Assembly: GCA_001570385.1 (NCBI GenBank)
Contig: BBYL01000014.1
Coordinates: 240,159-304,158 of the forward strand
DNA from: Microtetraspora glauca
GTDB lineage: Bacteria; Actinomycetota; Actinomycetes; Streptosporangiales; Streptosporangiaceae
Length of the DNA stretch: 64,000 nt
Direction of reading: 5' to 3'
The position numbers were made by a program, and so were the translations under genes. Below the pieces are notes generated by a model that saw nothing but the letters and a program-made list of their open reading frames with translations, was not told where the DNA came from and made no database searches. Of the stretch, positions 1 to 8,738 are shown piece by piece. Position 1 is the first letter of the stretch; every line of letters starts with the position of its first letter.

Positions 1-1
1 T

Positions 2-1114
2 GACGTACGGGTCGTGCCGACCCGTGACGCGCTGCGCTTCGTGGGAGAGCCCACCTGGGCCGCGCTGTCGGGCAACCCGGTGACCACGGAGGTCTGGGAC
101 TCGGTCCACGAGGTGCCGCACGTCCGCATCGGGCAGCACGCCGATCTCGTCGTCGTCGCGCCCGCGACCGCCGACGTGCTCGCCAGGGCCGCGCACGGCC
201 TGGCGAACGACCTGCTCACCAACACCCTGCTGACCGCCCGCTGTCCGGTGGTCTTCGCTCCCGCGATGCACACCGAGATGTGGGAGCACCCCGCCACCCG
301 GGCCAACGTGGCGACGCTACGCGAACGCGGTTCGATCGTCGTGGACCCGGCGGTCGGACGGCTCACCGGAGCCGACAGCGGCCCCGGACGGCTTCCCGAC
401 CCGGCCGAGATCTTCGAGGTCTGCCGCCGGGTGCTCACCGGGCGCGCTCCCGATCTCGCCGGCCGGCACGTCGTGATCTCCGCCGGCGGCACGCGCGAGG
501 CCATCGACCCGGTCCGTTTCATCGGCAACCGTTCGTCGGGTCTTCAGGGCTACGCGCTCGCCCGTACGGCCGTCGCCCGAGGCGCCGAGGTGACGCTGGT
601 GTCGGCCAACGTCGCGCTTCCCGACCCGGCGGGCGCCAAGGTGGTGCGGGTCGAGACGGCCGTGGATCTGCGCGAGGCCGTCGTCTCCGCCGCCGCCCAC
701 GCCGACGCCGTGGTCATGGCCGCGGCGGTCGCCGACTTCCGGCCGTCCCGGCAGAGCGGTACGAAGATCAAGAAGTCCTCGGCCGAGCCGGATCCGATCC
801 ATCTGGTGAAGAATCCGGACGTGCTGGCCGAGCTGGGTGAGATCCGCCGTGAGGGGATCGCGCCGTCCCCACGGGTCATCGTGGGCTTCGCGGCCGAGAC
901 CGACGACGTGCTCGCCAACGGCCGGGCCAAGCTGGAGCGCAAGGGCTGCGACCTGCTCGTGGTCAACCAGGTGGGGGAGAACCTCGCGTTCGGTACCCCC
1001 GACAACGCCGCCGTCGTCCTCGTGGCGGGCGGCGACCCCGTGGAGATCCCGAGGGGGCCCAAGGAGGATCTCGCCGACGTGGTCTGGGATCTGGTGGCCT
1101 CGCGACTCGCCTGA
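2..1114 (+). CDS. coaBC: Bifunctional phosphopantothenoylcysteine decarboxylase/phosphopantothenate-cysteine ligase, 5' end missing
   Basis: Coenzyme A synthesis: joins cysteine to 4'-phosphopantothenate and decarboxylates the product. The reading frame is open to the window edge, and its first residues (VRVVPT, then ALRFVGEPTW) are internal CoaC sequence, so the GTG at 14 is not a start and about 40 N-terminal residues are missing. The flavin decarboxylase part contains PAMHTEMW. The ligase part follows from about nt 470 with ISAGGTRE, GNRSSG, AAVADF and KIKK. The segment after NRSSG reads LQGYA where a basic residue (K or R) is usual. The next gene is metK, the usual actinobacterial neighbour. 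The family call is certain. Confidence 0.96.
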   Translation, partial: DVRVVPTRDALRFVGEPTWAALSGNPVTTEVWDSVHEVPHVRIGQHADLVVVAPATADVLARAAHGLANDLLTNTLLTARCPVVFAPAMHTEMWEHPATRANVATLRERGSIVVDPAVGRLTGADSGPGRLPDPAEIFEVCRRVLTGRAPDLAGRHVVISAGGTREAIDPVRFIGNRSSGLQGYALARTAVARGAEVTLVSANVALPDPAGAKVVRVETAVDLREAVVSAAAHADAVVMAAAVADFRPSRQSGTKIKKSSAEPDPIHLVKNPDVLAELGEIRREGIAPSPRVIVGFAAETDDVLANGRAKLERKGCDLLVVNQVGENLAFGTPDNAAVVLVAGGDPVEIPRGPKEDLADVVWDLVASRLA

Positions 1115-1202
1115 CCGGCGGTTTCGCGTCCGGATCGTCTGCGGTCACGGTCACCGGATCTTCAAAAGCGGCGGGGCTTCGCGGCGCCGTACCCGGTGCG
1201 GC

Positions 1203-1250
1203 TACACTCAGCGAAGCATTGTAGACGTCAGCAGCCGCTGCATGAGGAGC
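1203..1250 (+). promoter_or_regulatory. Candidate metK promoter -10 box and ribosome binding site
   Basis: A TACACT hexamer lies at 1203-1208 and a GAGGAG Shine-Dalgarno at 1245-1250, 7 nt before the TTG start. No good -35 hexamer is visible. The leader would be about 45 nt. I see no SAM riboswitch fold in this gap. Confidence 0.4.
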
Positions 1251-1257
1251 CACTGAG

Positions 1258-2445
1258 TTGTCCCGTCGCCTGTTCACCTCCGAGTCGGTTACCGAAGGCC
1301 ACCCGGACAAGATCGCCGACCAGATCAGTGACGCGATTCTCGACGCCATGCTCAAGGACGACCCCAAGAGTCGGGTCGCCGTCGAGACGCTGATCACCAC
1401 TGGCCAGGTCCACGTCGCCGGCGAGGTGACGACGGAGACCTACGTCGACATCCCCGCCCTGATCCGGGAGAAGATCCTGGAGATCGGTTACGACGCCTCC
1501 CACAAGGGCTTCGACGGCGCCTCCTGCGGCGTGTCGGTGTCCATCGGGGCGCAGTCGCCCGACATCGCGCAGGGCGTCGACGACGCCTACGAGCACCGCG
1601 AGGGCGAGGGCGTGGACGACCTCGACCGTCAGGGCGCCGGCGACCAGGGCCTCATGTTCGGCTACGCCTGCCGCGAGACCCCCGAGCTGATGCCGCTGCC
1701 GATCACGCTCGCGCACCGGATGGCGCGCAGGCTGGCCGAGGTCCGCAAGAACGGCACCATCCCCTACCTGCGTCCCGACGGCAAGACCCAGGTCACCATC
1801 GAATACGACGGCGACCGCCCGGTCCGGCTCGACACGGTGGTCGTCTCGACCCAGCACGCCCCGGAGATCGACCTCAGGGAGATGCTGGCCCCCGACATCC
1901 GCGAGCACGTCGTCGAGCCGCTGCTCGCCGACCTCGACATCGAGGTCGAGGGCTACCGGCTGCTCGTGAACCCGACCGGCCGCTTCGAGATCGGCGGCCC
2001 GATGGGCGACGCCGGTCTCACCGGCCGGAAGATCATCGTCGACACCTACGGCGGCATGGCCCGGCACGGCGGCGGCGCCTTCTCCGGCAAGGACCCGTCG
2101 AAGGTCGACCGCTCGGCCGCCTACGCCATGCGCTGGGTCGCCAAGAACATCGTCGCGGCCGGTCTCGCCGACCGCGCCGAGGTCCAGGTGGCGTACGCGA
2201 TCGGCAAGGCTCAGCCGGTTGGCGTGTTCATCGAGACCTTCGGCACCGAGAAGGTCCCGGTCGTCCAGATCCAGGAGGCCGTGCTCAAGGTGTTCGACCT
2301 GCGCCCGGCCGCCATCATCCGGGACCTCGACCTGCTGCGCCCGATCTACTCCGAGACCGCCGCGTACGGCCACTTCGGCCGTGAGGGCGTCTCCTGGGAG
2401 TCCACCGACCGCGCCGAGGCACTGCGCGACGCCGTCGGCCTCTGA
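1258..2445 (+). CDS. metK: S-adenosylmethionine synthase
   Basis: Makes S-adenosylmethionine from methionine and ATP in the cytoplasm. The 395-residue product has the family's usual length. It starts FTSESVTEGHPDKIADQ (residues 6-22, with active-site His15 and Asp17) and carries GAGDQGLMFGYA and GGGAFSGKDPSKVDRSAAY in the central and C-terminal thirds. The start is TTG, fixed by the GAGGAG at 1245-1250; the ATG at 1242 is out of frame. It follows coaBC by 143 nt and is closed by a strong hairpin at 2456-2491, so it may form its own transcription unit. Confidence 0.98.
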   Translation: MSRRLFTSESVTEGHPDKIADQISDAILDAMLKDDPKSRVAVETLITTGQVHVAGEVTTETYVDIPALIREKILEIGYDASHKGFDGASCGVSVSIGAQSPDIAQGVDDAYEHREGEGVDDLDRQGAGDQGLMFGYACRETPELMPLPITLAHRMARRLAEVRKNGTIPYLRPDGKTQVTIEYDGDRPVRLDTVVVSTQHAPEIDLREMLAPDIREHVVEPLLADLDIEVEGYRLLVNPTGRFEIGGPMGDAGLTGRKIIVDTYGGMARHGGGAFSGKDPSKVDRSAAYAMRWVAKNIVAAGLADRAEVQVAYAIGKAQPVGVFIETFGTEKVPVVQIQEAVLKVFDLRPAAIIRDLDLLRPIYSETAAYGHFGREGVSWESTDRAEALRDAVGL

Positions 2446-2455
2446 CACGTCCAGG

Positions 2456-2491
2456 CAAGCGGCACCCGTCGTCTCCGGCGGGTGCCGCTTG
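2456..2491 (+). terminator. Strong hairpin terminator after metK
   Basis: A perfect 13-bp stem (CAAGCGGCACCCG with CGGGTGCCGCTTG) and a 10-nt loop starts 10 nt after the metK stop. There is no T-tract, as is usual for high-GC actinobacteria. Confidence 0.8.
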
Positions 2492-2600
2492 GCGTTCCAC
2501 CGCCCGTCCCGGCCCGCGCGCCGGGTGACCTCGTCCGCCGACGCATCCTCCGCCCGTGGGGCTCTCCCACCGGCCGGACGGTGGCGTCGGCCCCGTCTGG

Positions 2601-2606
2601 TAGGAC
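2601..2606 (+). promoter_or_regulatory. -10-like box (TAGGAC) for a leaderless priA transcript
   Basis: TAGGAC ends 6 nt before the priA GTG, which would make the G of the start codon the transcription start. The GGA inside the box is too close to serve as a good Shine-Dalgarno. The same spacing recurs at several genes here. Confidence 0.45.
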
Positions 2607-2612
2607 AGGAGC

Positions 2613-4934
2613 GTGACCGTTCCGACATCGCCCGAGGGCCAGGAGGCGCTGCTCGCGATGCCGGAGTCCAGGGACCGGGAGGCCGCGAGACCCCCGGTGG
2701 CCGCGAAGAAGGCGGGTCCGGCCGCGAAGAAGGCGGGTCCGGTCGTGGGTCCGGCCAAGGGAGCTCCTGAGCCCGCCGCGCGGTCCCCCATCGCACGCGT
2801 CGCGGTGGACACACCCCTTCCCCACCTGGACCGGCCGTTCGACTATCTCGTCCCTGCCTCCATGGACGCCGACGCCGTGCCGGGCTGTCGGGTACGGGTC
2901 CGCTTCGCCGGAAAGCTCACGGACGGGTTCCTGCTCGAGCGGACCGAGCACAGCGATCACACGGGGAAGATGGTGTTCCTCGATCGGGTGATCTCGCCGG
3001 AACCCGTGCTGACGCCCGAGATCGCCGGCCTCGCCAGGGCCGTCGCCGACCGCTATGCCGGGACGATGTCCGACGTTCTCCGTCTGGCCGTACCGCCGCG
3101 CCACGCCAAGGTCGAGGCCGAGCCCGGGGCGGCCGCGGGACCTGTCGTGGGAACCGCTGTGGGCCCCGGCGCCGAGCCTGCCATGGACGCGGGGGCGTGG
3201 AGTGCCTATCCCACGGGCGCGTCCTTCCTCGCCGCCCTGGCGGAGGGCCGATCGCCCAGGGCCGTGTGGTCCGCTCTTCCCGGAACCGGCGCTGACGGGC
3301 CCTCGTGGCCGGGCGCCGTCGCGGCAGCCGTACGGGCCACCCTGGCGGGCGGGCGCGGCGTGGTCGTCGTGCTGCCGGACGGCAAGGACGTGGCGCTGGC
3401 CGACCACGCTCTCGGGGACACTCCCCATGTCGCCCTCACCGCGGATCTCGGGCCGGCGGAACGCTACCGCCGGTGGCTCAGGGTGCTGCGCGGCGAGGTG
3501 CGGGTCGTCGTGGGAACCAAGGCCGCCGCCTTCGCCCCCGTGGCCGATCTCGGCCTCGTGATCATCTGGGACGACGGCGACGATCTCCACGCCGAGCTGC
3601 ACGCGCCGTACCCGCACTCTCGAGAGGTGCTGGCGCTGAGGGCTCACCGGGCCGGCGCCGCCATGCTGATCGGCGGCTACGCGCGCACGGTCGAGACCAC
3701 CCAGCTCATCGCCTCGGGGTGGGCGCGGCCGCTGGTGGCCCGGCGCGAGACGGTCAGGGCGCGTGCTCCCCGGGTACGCCCGGCGGGCGACGACGCCGAG
3801 ATGGCCCGCGACGAGGCGGCGCGCGCGGCCCGCCTGCCCAGCGTCGCGTGGCGGGCGCTCCGGCAGGGCCTCGACCACGGGCCCGTGCTGGTCCAGGTGC
3901 CGCGCAGGGGCTACCTGCCGGTGCTCGCCTGCCAGAACTGCCGCGCGCTCGCCCGCTGCGGCGGAGCCGCGATGACCGGCCCGCATCATGATCCGAGCCA
4001 TGATCCGAGCCATGATCCGAGCCCTGATCCGTACCGTGATCCGAATCATGGCCCGCGCGACGGCCGGACGGGTCCCGGCGCCCCGGGTACGGGAGGGGGG
4101 CCGCGCGGCGATCAGCCCGATGACGGCCGGTTCGCCGGGTCCGTCTGCTCCGGGCCGCTGGCCCTGCGCTCCGGTCACGCCGCGCCGTACTGCCGCTGGT
4201 GCGGCCGGATCGCGGGCGACTGGCGCTGCGGGTCGTGCGGCGGGCGCCGGGTGCGGGCCGTGGTCACCGGGTCCCGCCGCACCGCCGAGGAGCTCGGCCG
4301 CGCCTTCCCCTCGGCCAAGGTGCGTACGTCGGGCCGGGACGGGGTCCTCGCCACCGTCGGCGCGGCGCCCGCCCTGGTCGTCGCCACGCCGGGGGCCGAA
4401 CCCGTCCCGGACGGCGGATACGCGGCGGCCGTGTTGCTGGACGGCTGGGCACTGCTCGGCCGCCCCGATCTGCGGGCCGCAGAGGAGACCCTGCGCCGCT
4501 GGATGAACGCGGCGGCGCTGCTGCGGCCGGGCGCCGAGGTGGTGGTGCTGGCCGACTCCGGGCTTCCCGCCGTACAGGCGCTGCTGCGCTGGGACCCGGT
4601 CACCCACGCGGAGCGCGAGCTCGGCGATCGGGCACAGCTCGGGTTCCCTCCGGTCACCCGCATGGCCACGCTGACCGGGCCGCCGTCGGCGGTCAGGGAG
4701 ATGCTCGCCTCGGTGGAGCTTCCCGCCGCCGCCCAGGTGCTGGGCCCGGTGCGGGTCGAGGGGCCGGGCGCGGGCCCGGACCGGGATGAGGAGCTGGAAC
4801 GCGCCATGATCCGCGTACCCCGAACCCAGGGCGCGGCCCTGGCACGGCTCCTCAAGGGCGCGAGCGGCGTGCGCTCCGCCCGCAAGGCGGCCGACCTGGT
4901 CCGGGTGCGCGTCGATCCGCTCGACCCCATGTGA
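2613..4934 (+). CDS. priA: Primosomal protein N' (PriA), actinobacterial form without helicase motifs
   Basis: Replication-restart factor that binds stalled forks. The N-terminal DNA-binding region begins ARVAVDTPLPHLDRPFDYLVP (about residue 65). Walker A and DEAH helicase motifs are absent; the corresponding stretch reads IIWDDGDDLH. This is known for actinobacterial PriA, which is thought to lack helicase activity. Zinc-binding cysteines are present (CQNC, ARC, then C512 and YCRWCG with CGSCGG), but 58 residues (454-511) are inserted between the first and second cysteine groups, partly built from a 12-bp repeat. The extreme N-terminus has an AAKKAGP duplication. The start GTG is set by the adjacent TAGGAC box. 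Confidence 0.93.
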   Translation: MTVPTSPEGQEALLAMPESRDREAARPPVAAKKAGPAAKKAGPVVGPAKGAPEPAARSPIARVAVDTPLPHLDRPFDYLVPASMDADAVPGCRVRVRFAGKLTDGFLLERTEHSDHTGKMVFLDRVISPEPVLTPEIAGLARAVADRYAGTMSDVLRLAVPPRHAKVEAEPGAAAGPVVGTAVGPGAEPAMDAGAWSAYPTGASFLAALAEGRSPRAVWSALPGTGADGPSWPGAVAAAVRATLAGGRGVVVVLPDGKDVALADHALGDTPHVALTADLGPAERYRRWLRVLRGEVRVVVGTKAAAFAPVADLGLVIIWDDGDDLHAELHAPYPHSREVLALRAHRAGAAMLIGGYARTVETTQLIASGWARPLVARRETVRARAPRVRPAGDDAEMARDEAARAARLPSVAWRALRQGLDHGPVLVQVPRRGYLPVLACQNCRALARCGGAAMTGPHHDPSHDPSHDPSPDPYRDPNHGPRDGRTGPGAPGTGGGPRGDQPDDGRFAGSVCSGPLALRSGHAAPYCRWCGRIAGDWRCGSCGGRRVRAVVTGSRRTAEELGRAFPSAKVRTSGRDGVLATVGAAPALVVATPGAEPVPDGGYAAAVLLDGWALLGRPDLRAAEETLRRWMNAAALLRPGAEVVVLADSGLPAVQALLRWDPVTHAERELGDRAQLGFPPVTRMATLTGPPSAVREMLASVELPAAAQVLGPVRVEGPGAGPDRDEELERAMIRVPRTQGAALARLLKGASGVRSARKAADLVRVRVDPLDPM
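3987..4046 (+). repeat. Five 12-bp tandem repeats inside priA
   Basis: The unit CATGATCCGAGC is perfect three times (3987-4022) and then degenerates twice. It encodes HDPS-like tetrapeptides. Because 12 is a multiple of 3 the frame is kept, so unit gain or loss would only change protein length. Confidence 0.9.
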
Positions 4935-4955
4935 CGGCCGCCCCCGGAGCGGCCG
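4935..4955 (+). terminator. Hairpin just after priA
   Basis: A 7-bp stem CGGCCGC/GCGGCCG with a 7-nt loop overlaps the region immediately after the priA stop. There is no T-tract. Probable weak terminator. Confidence 0.5.
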
Positions 4956-5031
4956 AAGGGTGCGCCGCGAGTCCCGGGCCTGCGGTTTCCCGGCCGTTCC
5001 TCGCCGATTCGCGATGCTGTCAGTAACCCGT

Positions 5032-5037
5032 TAGCGT
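5032..5037 (+). promoter_or_regulatory. -10-like box TAGCGT, leaderless start of the following gene
   Basis: TAGCGT ends 6 nt before the GTG at 5044 and there is no Shine-Dalgarno in front of that start. Confidence 0.45.
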
Positions 5038-5043
5038 CTCCTT

Positions 5044-6723
5044 GTGTCGATCGAATGGGTGAACCGCGCTGTCGACGGCCTGCGCGCGTGGGGGCGTGAG
5101 AAGGGCGTCGAGGTCGACGTCGACGAGGTGCGACTGCTGTGCGACTATGCCAGCGACTACCTGGAGGTGAACGAACTCGGCGATTTCCGGCCGGGAACGT
5201 TCGAGGAGCTCCTGCTGGAGATCTACCCGCGCAAGGTCATCGCGCCGCCCGAGAGCGCGGGCGAGACCGTCGCGGCCGCGCGCACCCTCGTCGAGTTCCT
5301 CGTCGACACCGGCGAGATCGCCCCCAAAACGGCGATGCGCATCCGGGCCGTGCTCGACGAGATCGAGCCCGAGATGCCCGCCGCCCTCGCCGACACGACC
5401 AAGTTCGGCATGGCCAAGAGCATCTTCAGCGCCATCAACGCCGACTCGCTCGACCTGGCCGACCCCGCCGCCGTCCAGCGCGCGGTGGAGGAGTTCGACG
5501 GCCTCGACGAGGACGCCTGCGACTGCCCCGGCTGCGCTCCCCTCCCGGCGGTGCGGCTCGCCCCGCCGTCCGAGATCGCCCGGGCCGTACGGGAGGTGCC
5601 GCTGCTCCGGGACGCCCACCTGCTGGTGGAGTGGATGGCCGAGGGCGGCAGGACCACCACGGTCAGGAAGGCGCTCAGGGTGAAGGACGCGCGCCTCGTC
5701 ACGGAGGAGGCCGGCGTGGAGCGGCCCGCCCTGGCCTGGCGGCTGGCCCTCGATCTCGGCCTGGCCCGGCTGGAGGGCACCACGGTGTTCGTGGAGGAGG
5801 GGTTCATCCCTCTGGCGTCCCGTGACGAGGAGGACCTGCTCGACCTGTGGGCGGCGACCGTGGAGTTCCTCATCGAGGCTCCCGTCGACATCACCGGCAA
5901 CGAGGCCGTGGACGAGTCGATCTACGCGGTCCACGACCTGCTCTACCGGCTCCAGGTGCCTGTTCCGCCGGACGGCGTAGCGGAATACCTGCGTGAGCTG
6001 GCCGCGGGAGAGCGGGTGGAAGGGCTCGACGAGGCCCTGGACAGGCTCGCCTACACGGGGACGGTGCATCACCTGGGCGGTGGCGTCGCGCTCACCTCGC
6101 ACGGCCTGTGGGGCCTGCGGGAGCTCTATCTGGAGATCGGGCTTGAGCCGCCCATCGCCGCCGACCTCGCCGAGGGGGACGCGAGCGGGCTCATCTCCGG
6201 CCTCATCACCAGCGGCCTGCCCGCCGAGGTGGCCGAGGGCGACATCGAGCGATGGCTGGCCGGGCGCACGCCCGAGCAGGCGGCGGCGGAACTGCTCGGC
6301 GCGGTCGCGGGCGCGCCCGCGGAGATGCGCGGCATCGCCGTCACCATCGTCGACCGGCTCTCCGCCGAGGCCGAACCCGCGGTGACGCGCTGCCTCGACG
6401 ATGCCGAACTGCGTCCGCACGCCATACACTGGCTCGCGTCCCGGGGGCTGCCGGCGCCCGCGCTCACCCAGGACGAGCTGCTCTGGGTCAGCGTGGACAT
6501 GCTGGCCCTCGCGCTGCCCGCGGCGCAGATCGATCCCGACGGGTTCGCGGAGAACATGGCGGTGTCCGGTCCTCCTCCGTATCTGATCGAGGACATGTGG
6601 CGGGTCGATCATCCCGACGTGGTCGAGGTGCTCGAACTGCTCGGCAACACCCTTCCCGACAAGGTCACCGCCAAGGCGGCGCGCAAGGCCGCGTTCAAGG
6701 CGCGCTCTCGGGGCATCCGCTAG
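5044..6723 (+). CDS. Conserved actinobacterial protein of unknown function, larger member of a paralogous pair
   Basis: A 559-residue soluble, acidic, mostly helical protein that I cannot assign to a function. Residues 1 to about 160 form an N-terminal segment (MSIEWVNRAVDGLRAWG...) absent from the next gene. After a CDCPGC cysteine cluster near residue 160, the rest aligns end to end with the following gene: LLRDAHLLVEWM against LVRDAVRLARWT, AEPAVTRCLDD against AEPAVREALGE, and a shared basic tail AKAARKAAFKARSRGIR against AKAARKTAMKVRSRHA. The C-terminal half looks like short helical (HEAT-like) repeats. The CxCxxC cluster might bind metal. GTG start without Shine-Dalgarno; the gene lies 109 nt after priA. 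Confidence 0.85.
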   Translation: MSIEWVNRAVDGLRAWGREKGVEVDVDEVRLLCDYASDYLEVNELGDFRPGTFEELLLEIYPRKVIAPPESAGETVAAARTLVEFLVDTGEIAPKTAMRIRAVLDEIEPEMPAALADTTKFGMAKSIFSAINADSLDLADPAAVQRAVEEFDGLDEDACDCPGCAPLPAVRLAPPSEIARAVREVPLLRDAHLLVEWMAEGGRTTTVRKALRVKDARLVTEEAGVERPALAWRLALDLGLARLEGTTVFVEEGFIPLASRDEEDLLDLWAATVEFLIEAPVDITGNEAVDESIYAVHDLLYRLQVPVPPDGVAEYLRELAAGERVEGLDEALDRLAYTGTVHHLGGGVALTSHGLWGLRELYLEIGLEPPIAADLAEGDASGLISGLITSGLPAEVAEGDIERWLAGRTPEQAAAELLGAVAGAPAEMRGIAVTIVDRLSAEAEPAVTRCLDDAELRPHAIHWLASRGLPAPALTQDELLWVSVDMLALALPAAQIDPDGFAENMAVSGPPPYLIEDMWRVDHPDVVEVLELLGNTLPDKVTAKAARKAAFKARSRGIR

Positions 6724-6833
6724 AACGAGGTGGCGGCTCGCGGTCCACGCCGTGGCGGGGTCCACGGGTGACCGGGCGCCTGTGTCCCCTGGGGACTACG
6801 CGGCACACGGCACTGGTTTCGCCCGGTGTGGAG

Positions 6834-6839
6834 TAAGTT
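6834..6839 (+). promoter_or_regulatory. -10-like box TAAGTT, leaderless start of the second paralogue
   Basis: TAAGTT ends 6 nt before the ATG at 6846, the same layout as its paralogue, suggesting each copy has its own promoter. Confidence 0.5.
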
Positions 6840-6845
6840 GCTGTA

Positions 6846-8063
6846 ATGGCCGACAGCGACGCGCTCACTTTCCCGCCGGTCGACCTCGCCCCCGACGAGG
6901 AGCTGGTCCAGGCCGTGCCCCTGGTGCCGCTCGTGCGCGACGCCGTACGGCTCGCGCGGTGGACCGGGGTGCGCGAGGTCACCGAGGTCGGGCTGCTGAC
7001 CGAGGAGGACGCCGCGGCGGCGGTCCGCGACCTCGGCCTGGAGGCCCGATGGCTGCGCCTGCTGTGGATCGTCGCGGTGAACGGCCGCCTCATCGAGATC
7101 ACTCGCGCCGGTGCCCGGCCGGGCCCGGCGGCGCGCGACCTGCTGGAGTTCTGGGACGGCGTGGTCATGGACGTGCTGGACCGGACCGACGAGGGCCTGA
7201 CCGGCTCCAGCGTGATCGACGAGCATCTGACGGAGATCCTCGCGACCATCTACTCGGTGCGTTCGGGGATGCCGGTCGCCGCACTCGCCTCCGGCATCCT
7301 GCAGGCGCACGAGGTCGGCTGCGAGGCCCGGCCGGCGGAGCTGCGGCGCCTGCGGATGACGCTGCCGGCCGAGCTCGCCGACGCGCTGGCCCTGCTGGAG
7401 TACTGCGGGCTGATCGAGCCCTCCGCCGACCTCGTACGGCTGACCCGGCCGGGGGTGTGGGCGGTGCGGCGTGACCTGCTGCGGGAGGGGCATGACGCGC
7501 CCTCGCTGCACGAGGTGGCGGGGTTCGCCGAGCTGGGCGCCGCCGAGCTGATCGAGGCGATGCTGGCGGGGAAGGCGTCGTCGAGCGTCGCCACGCTGTG
7601 GCTGGAGCGGCGGATCCCCGAGGACGCCGCCCGCGAACTCATCAAGATCGCCGCGACGGGCAACGCCGCGCAGCGGGGGACCGCCGGCACGATCCTGGAG
7701 GAACTGGGCCCGGAGGCCGAGCCCGCCGTGCGCGAGGCGCTCGGCGAGCCGCTGATGTGGCGGTACGCCGCGGCCTGGCTGGGCGTCCGCGATCTGGAGG
7801 CGCCCGCGCTGAGCGAGGGGGACGGCGCGTGGGTGGCCGTGGACACGCTCGCCGCCCTGCTCTACATCGGTGCCGCCGGCGAGTCGGCCGGGGAGATCGA
7901 CATGCTGGGAGAGGACCTGCTCACGCTGGTCCCCGAGATGGGCCGCGCCGACCATCCCGACGCCCTCGCCGTCCTGGAGATGCTGGGCCGGCATCACCCC
8001 GACGTGGTCATCGCCAAGGCGGCGCGCAAGACCGCCATGAAGGTCCGTTCCCGGCACGCCTGA
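6846..8063 (+). CDS. Conserved actinobacterial protein of unknown function, shorter paralogue
   Basis: A 405-residue protein related to residues from about 165 to the end of the upstream 559-residue protein; it lacks that protein's N-terminal part and the CxCxxC cluster. The shared region begins around APDEELVQAVPLVPLVRDA, runs through a helical repeat region (WLERRIPEDAARELI, EEL.PEAEPAV) and ends in the conserved basic tail AKAARKTAMKVRSRHA. No enzyme motif, signal peptide or membrane segment is seen. The start ATG sits 6 nt after TAAGTT. Tandem duplication followed by loss or gain of the N-terminal domain is the simplest history. Confidence 0.85.
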   Translation: MADSDALTFPPVDLAPDEELVQAVPLVPLVRDAVRLARWTGVREVTEVGLLTEEDAAAAVRDLGLEARWLRLLWIVAVNGRLIEITRAGARPGPAARDLLEFWDGVVMDVLDRTDEGLTGSSVIDEHLTEILATIYSVRSGMPVAALASGILQAHEVGCEARPAELRRLRMTLPAELADALALLEYCGLIEPSADLVRLTRPGVWAVRRDLLREGHDAPSLHEVAGFAELGAAELIEAMLAGKASSSVATLWLERRIPEDAARELIKIAATGNAAQRGTAGTILEELGPEAEPAVREALGEPLMWRYAAAWLGVRDLEAPALSEGDGAWVAVDTLAALLYIGAAGESAGEIDMLGEDLLTLVPEMGRADHPDALAVLEMLGRHHPDVVIAKAARKTAMKVRSRHA

Positions 8064-8134
8064 GCGCGGTTCCGGCGCTCGCGCGGGCCCGCCACGCGTC
8101 GCGCTCGCCTTTCGGCACCAGTGCCGGAGGGCCG

Positions 8135-8140
8135 TAAACT
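8135..8140 (+). promoter_or_regulatory. Candidate -10 box of the def-fmt-rsmB operon
   Basis: TAAACT stands 50 nt before the def start. The -35 region is weak. It would give a leader of about 43 nt carrying the CGGAG ribosome binding site. Confidence 0.4.
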
Positions 8141-8189
8141 GGGCTGATCCCTGGAACTTGACATGACCTGATGTGAACGGAGCCGTCTG

Positions 8190-8738
8190 TTGTCCATTCA
8201 GCCGATCCGCCTGTTCGGCGACCCGGTGCTGCGCACCCCGGCGGAGCCGGTGGTGGATTTCGACAAGGAGCTGCGCAGGCTCGTCAAGGACCTCACCGAC
8301 ACGATGATGGACGCGCCGGGCGCCGGTCTGGCCGCGCCGCAGATCGGTGTCGGGCTGCGCGTGTTCACCTACTACATCGATGACCAGCTCGGGCACCTGA
8401 TCAACCCCGATCTCGACCTCTCCGCCGAGCTCGACGAGGAGGGCGAGGAGGGCTGCCTGTCCTTCCCCGGCCTGTCCTTCCCGACGCCGCGTTCGATCAG
8501 GGCCGTCGCCAAGGGCTTCAACATGCACGGCGAGCCCGTCGTGCTCGAGGGCACCGACCTGATGGCGCGCTGCTTCCAGCACGAGACCGACCACCTGGAC
8601 GGCGTGCTGTTCATCGACCGTATGGACGCCAAGCAGCGCAAGATGGCGATGCGGGCGATCCGCGAGGCCGAGTGGAGCGGGCTGTCCGCCCCGGCCGTCA
8701 AGTTCTCGCCGCACGCGACGCGGGGGAGGGCCCTGTAG
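8190..8738 (+). CDS. def: Peptide deformylase
   Basis: Removes the N-terminal formyl group from new proteins. All three family motifs are present: GAGLAAPQ at residues 44-51, EGCLS with metal ligand Cys89, and HETDH with His131, Glu132 and His135. The 182-residue length is normal. TTG start, with CGGAG 6 nt upstream. Its TAG stop overlaps the fmt GTG by one base, so the enzyme that adds the formyl group and the one that removes it are translationally coupled. Confidence 0.98.
   Translation: MSIQPIRLFGDPVLRTPAEPVVDFDKELRRLVKDLTDTMMDAPGAGLAAPQIGVGLRVFTYYIDDQLGHLINPDLDLSAELDEEGEEGCLSFPGLSFPTPRSIRAVAKGFNMHGEPVVLEGTDLMARCFQHETDHLDGVLFIDRMDAKQRKMAMRAIREAEWSGLSAPAVKFSPHATRGRAL

Noticed and set aside
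1115..1257. A SAM riboswitch upstream of metK
   Set aside because: None of the SAM aptamer core motifs can be found in the 143-nt gap.
2346..4607. A 753-codon minus-strand frame across metK and priA
   Set aside because: Antisense to two certain genes, without domain motifs.
2613..4934. PriA as a degraded helicase pseudogene because Walker motifs are missing
   Set aside because: Loss of helicase motifs is the normal state of PriA in actinobacteria; the frame is intact and the zinc cysteines are kept.
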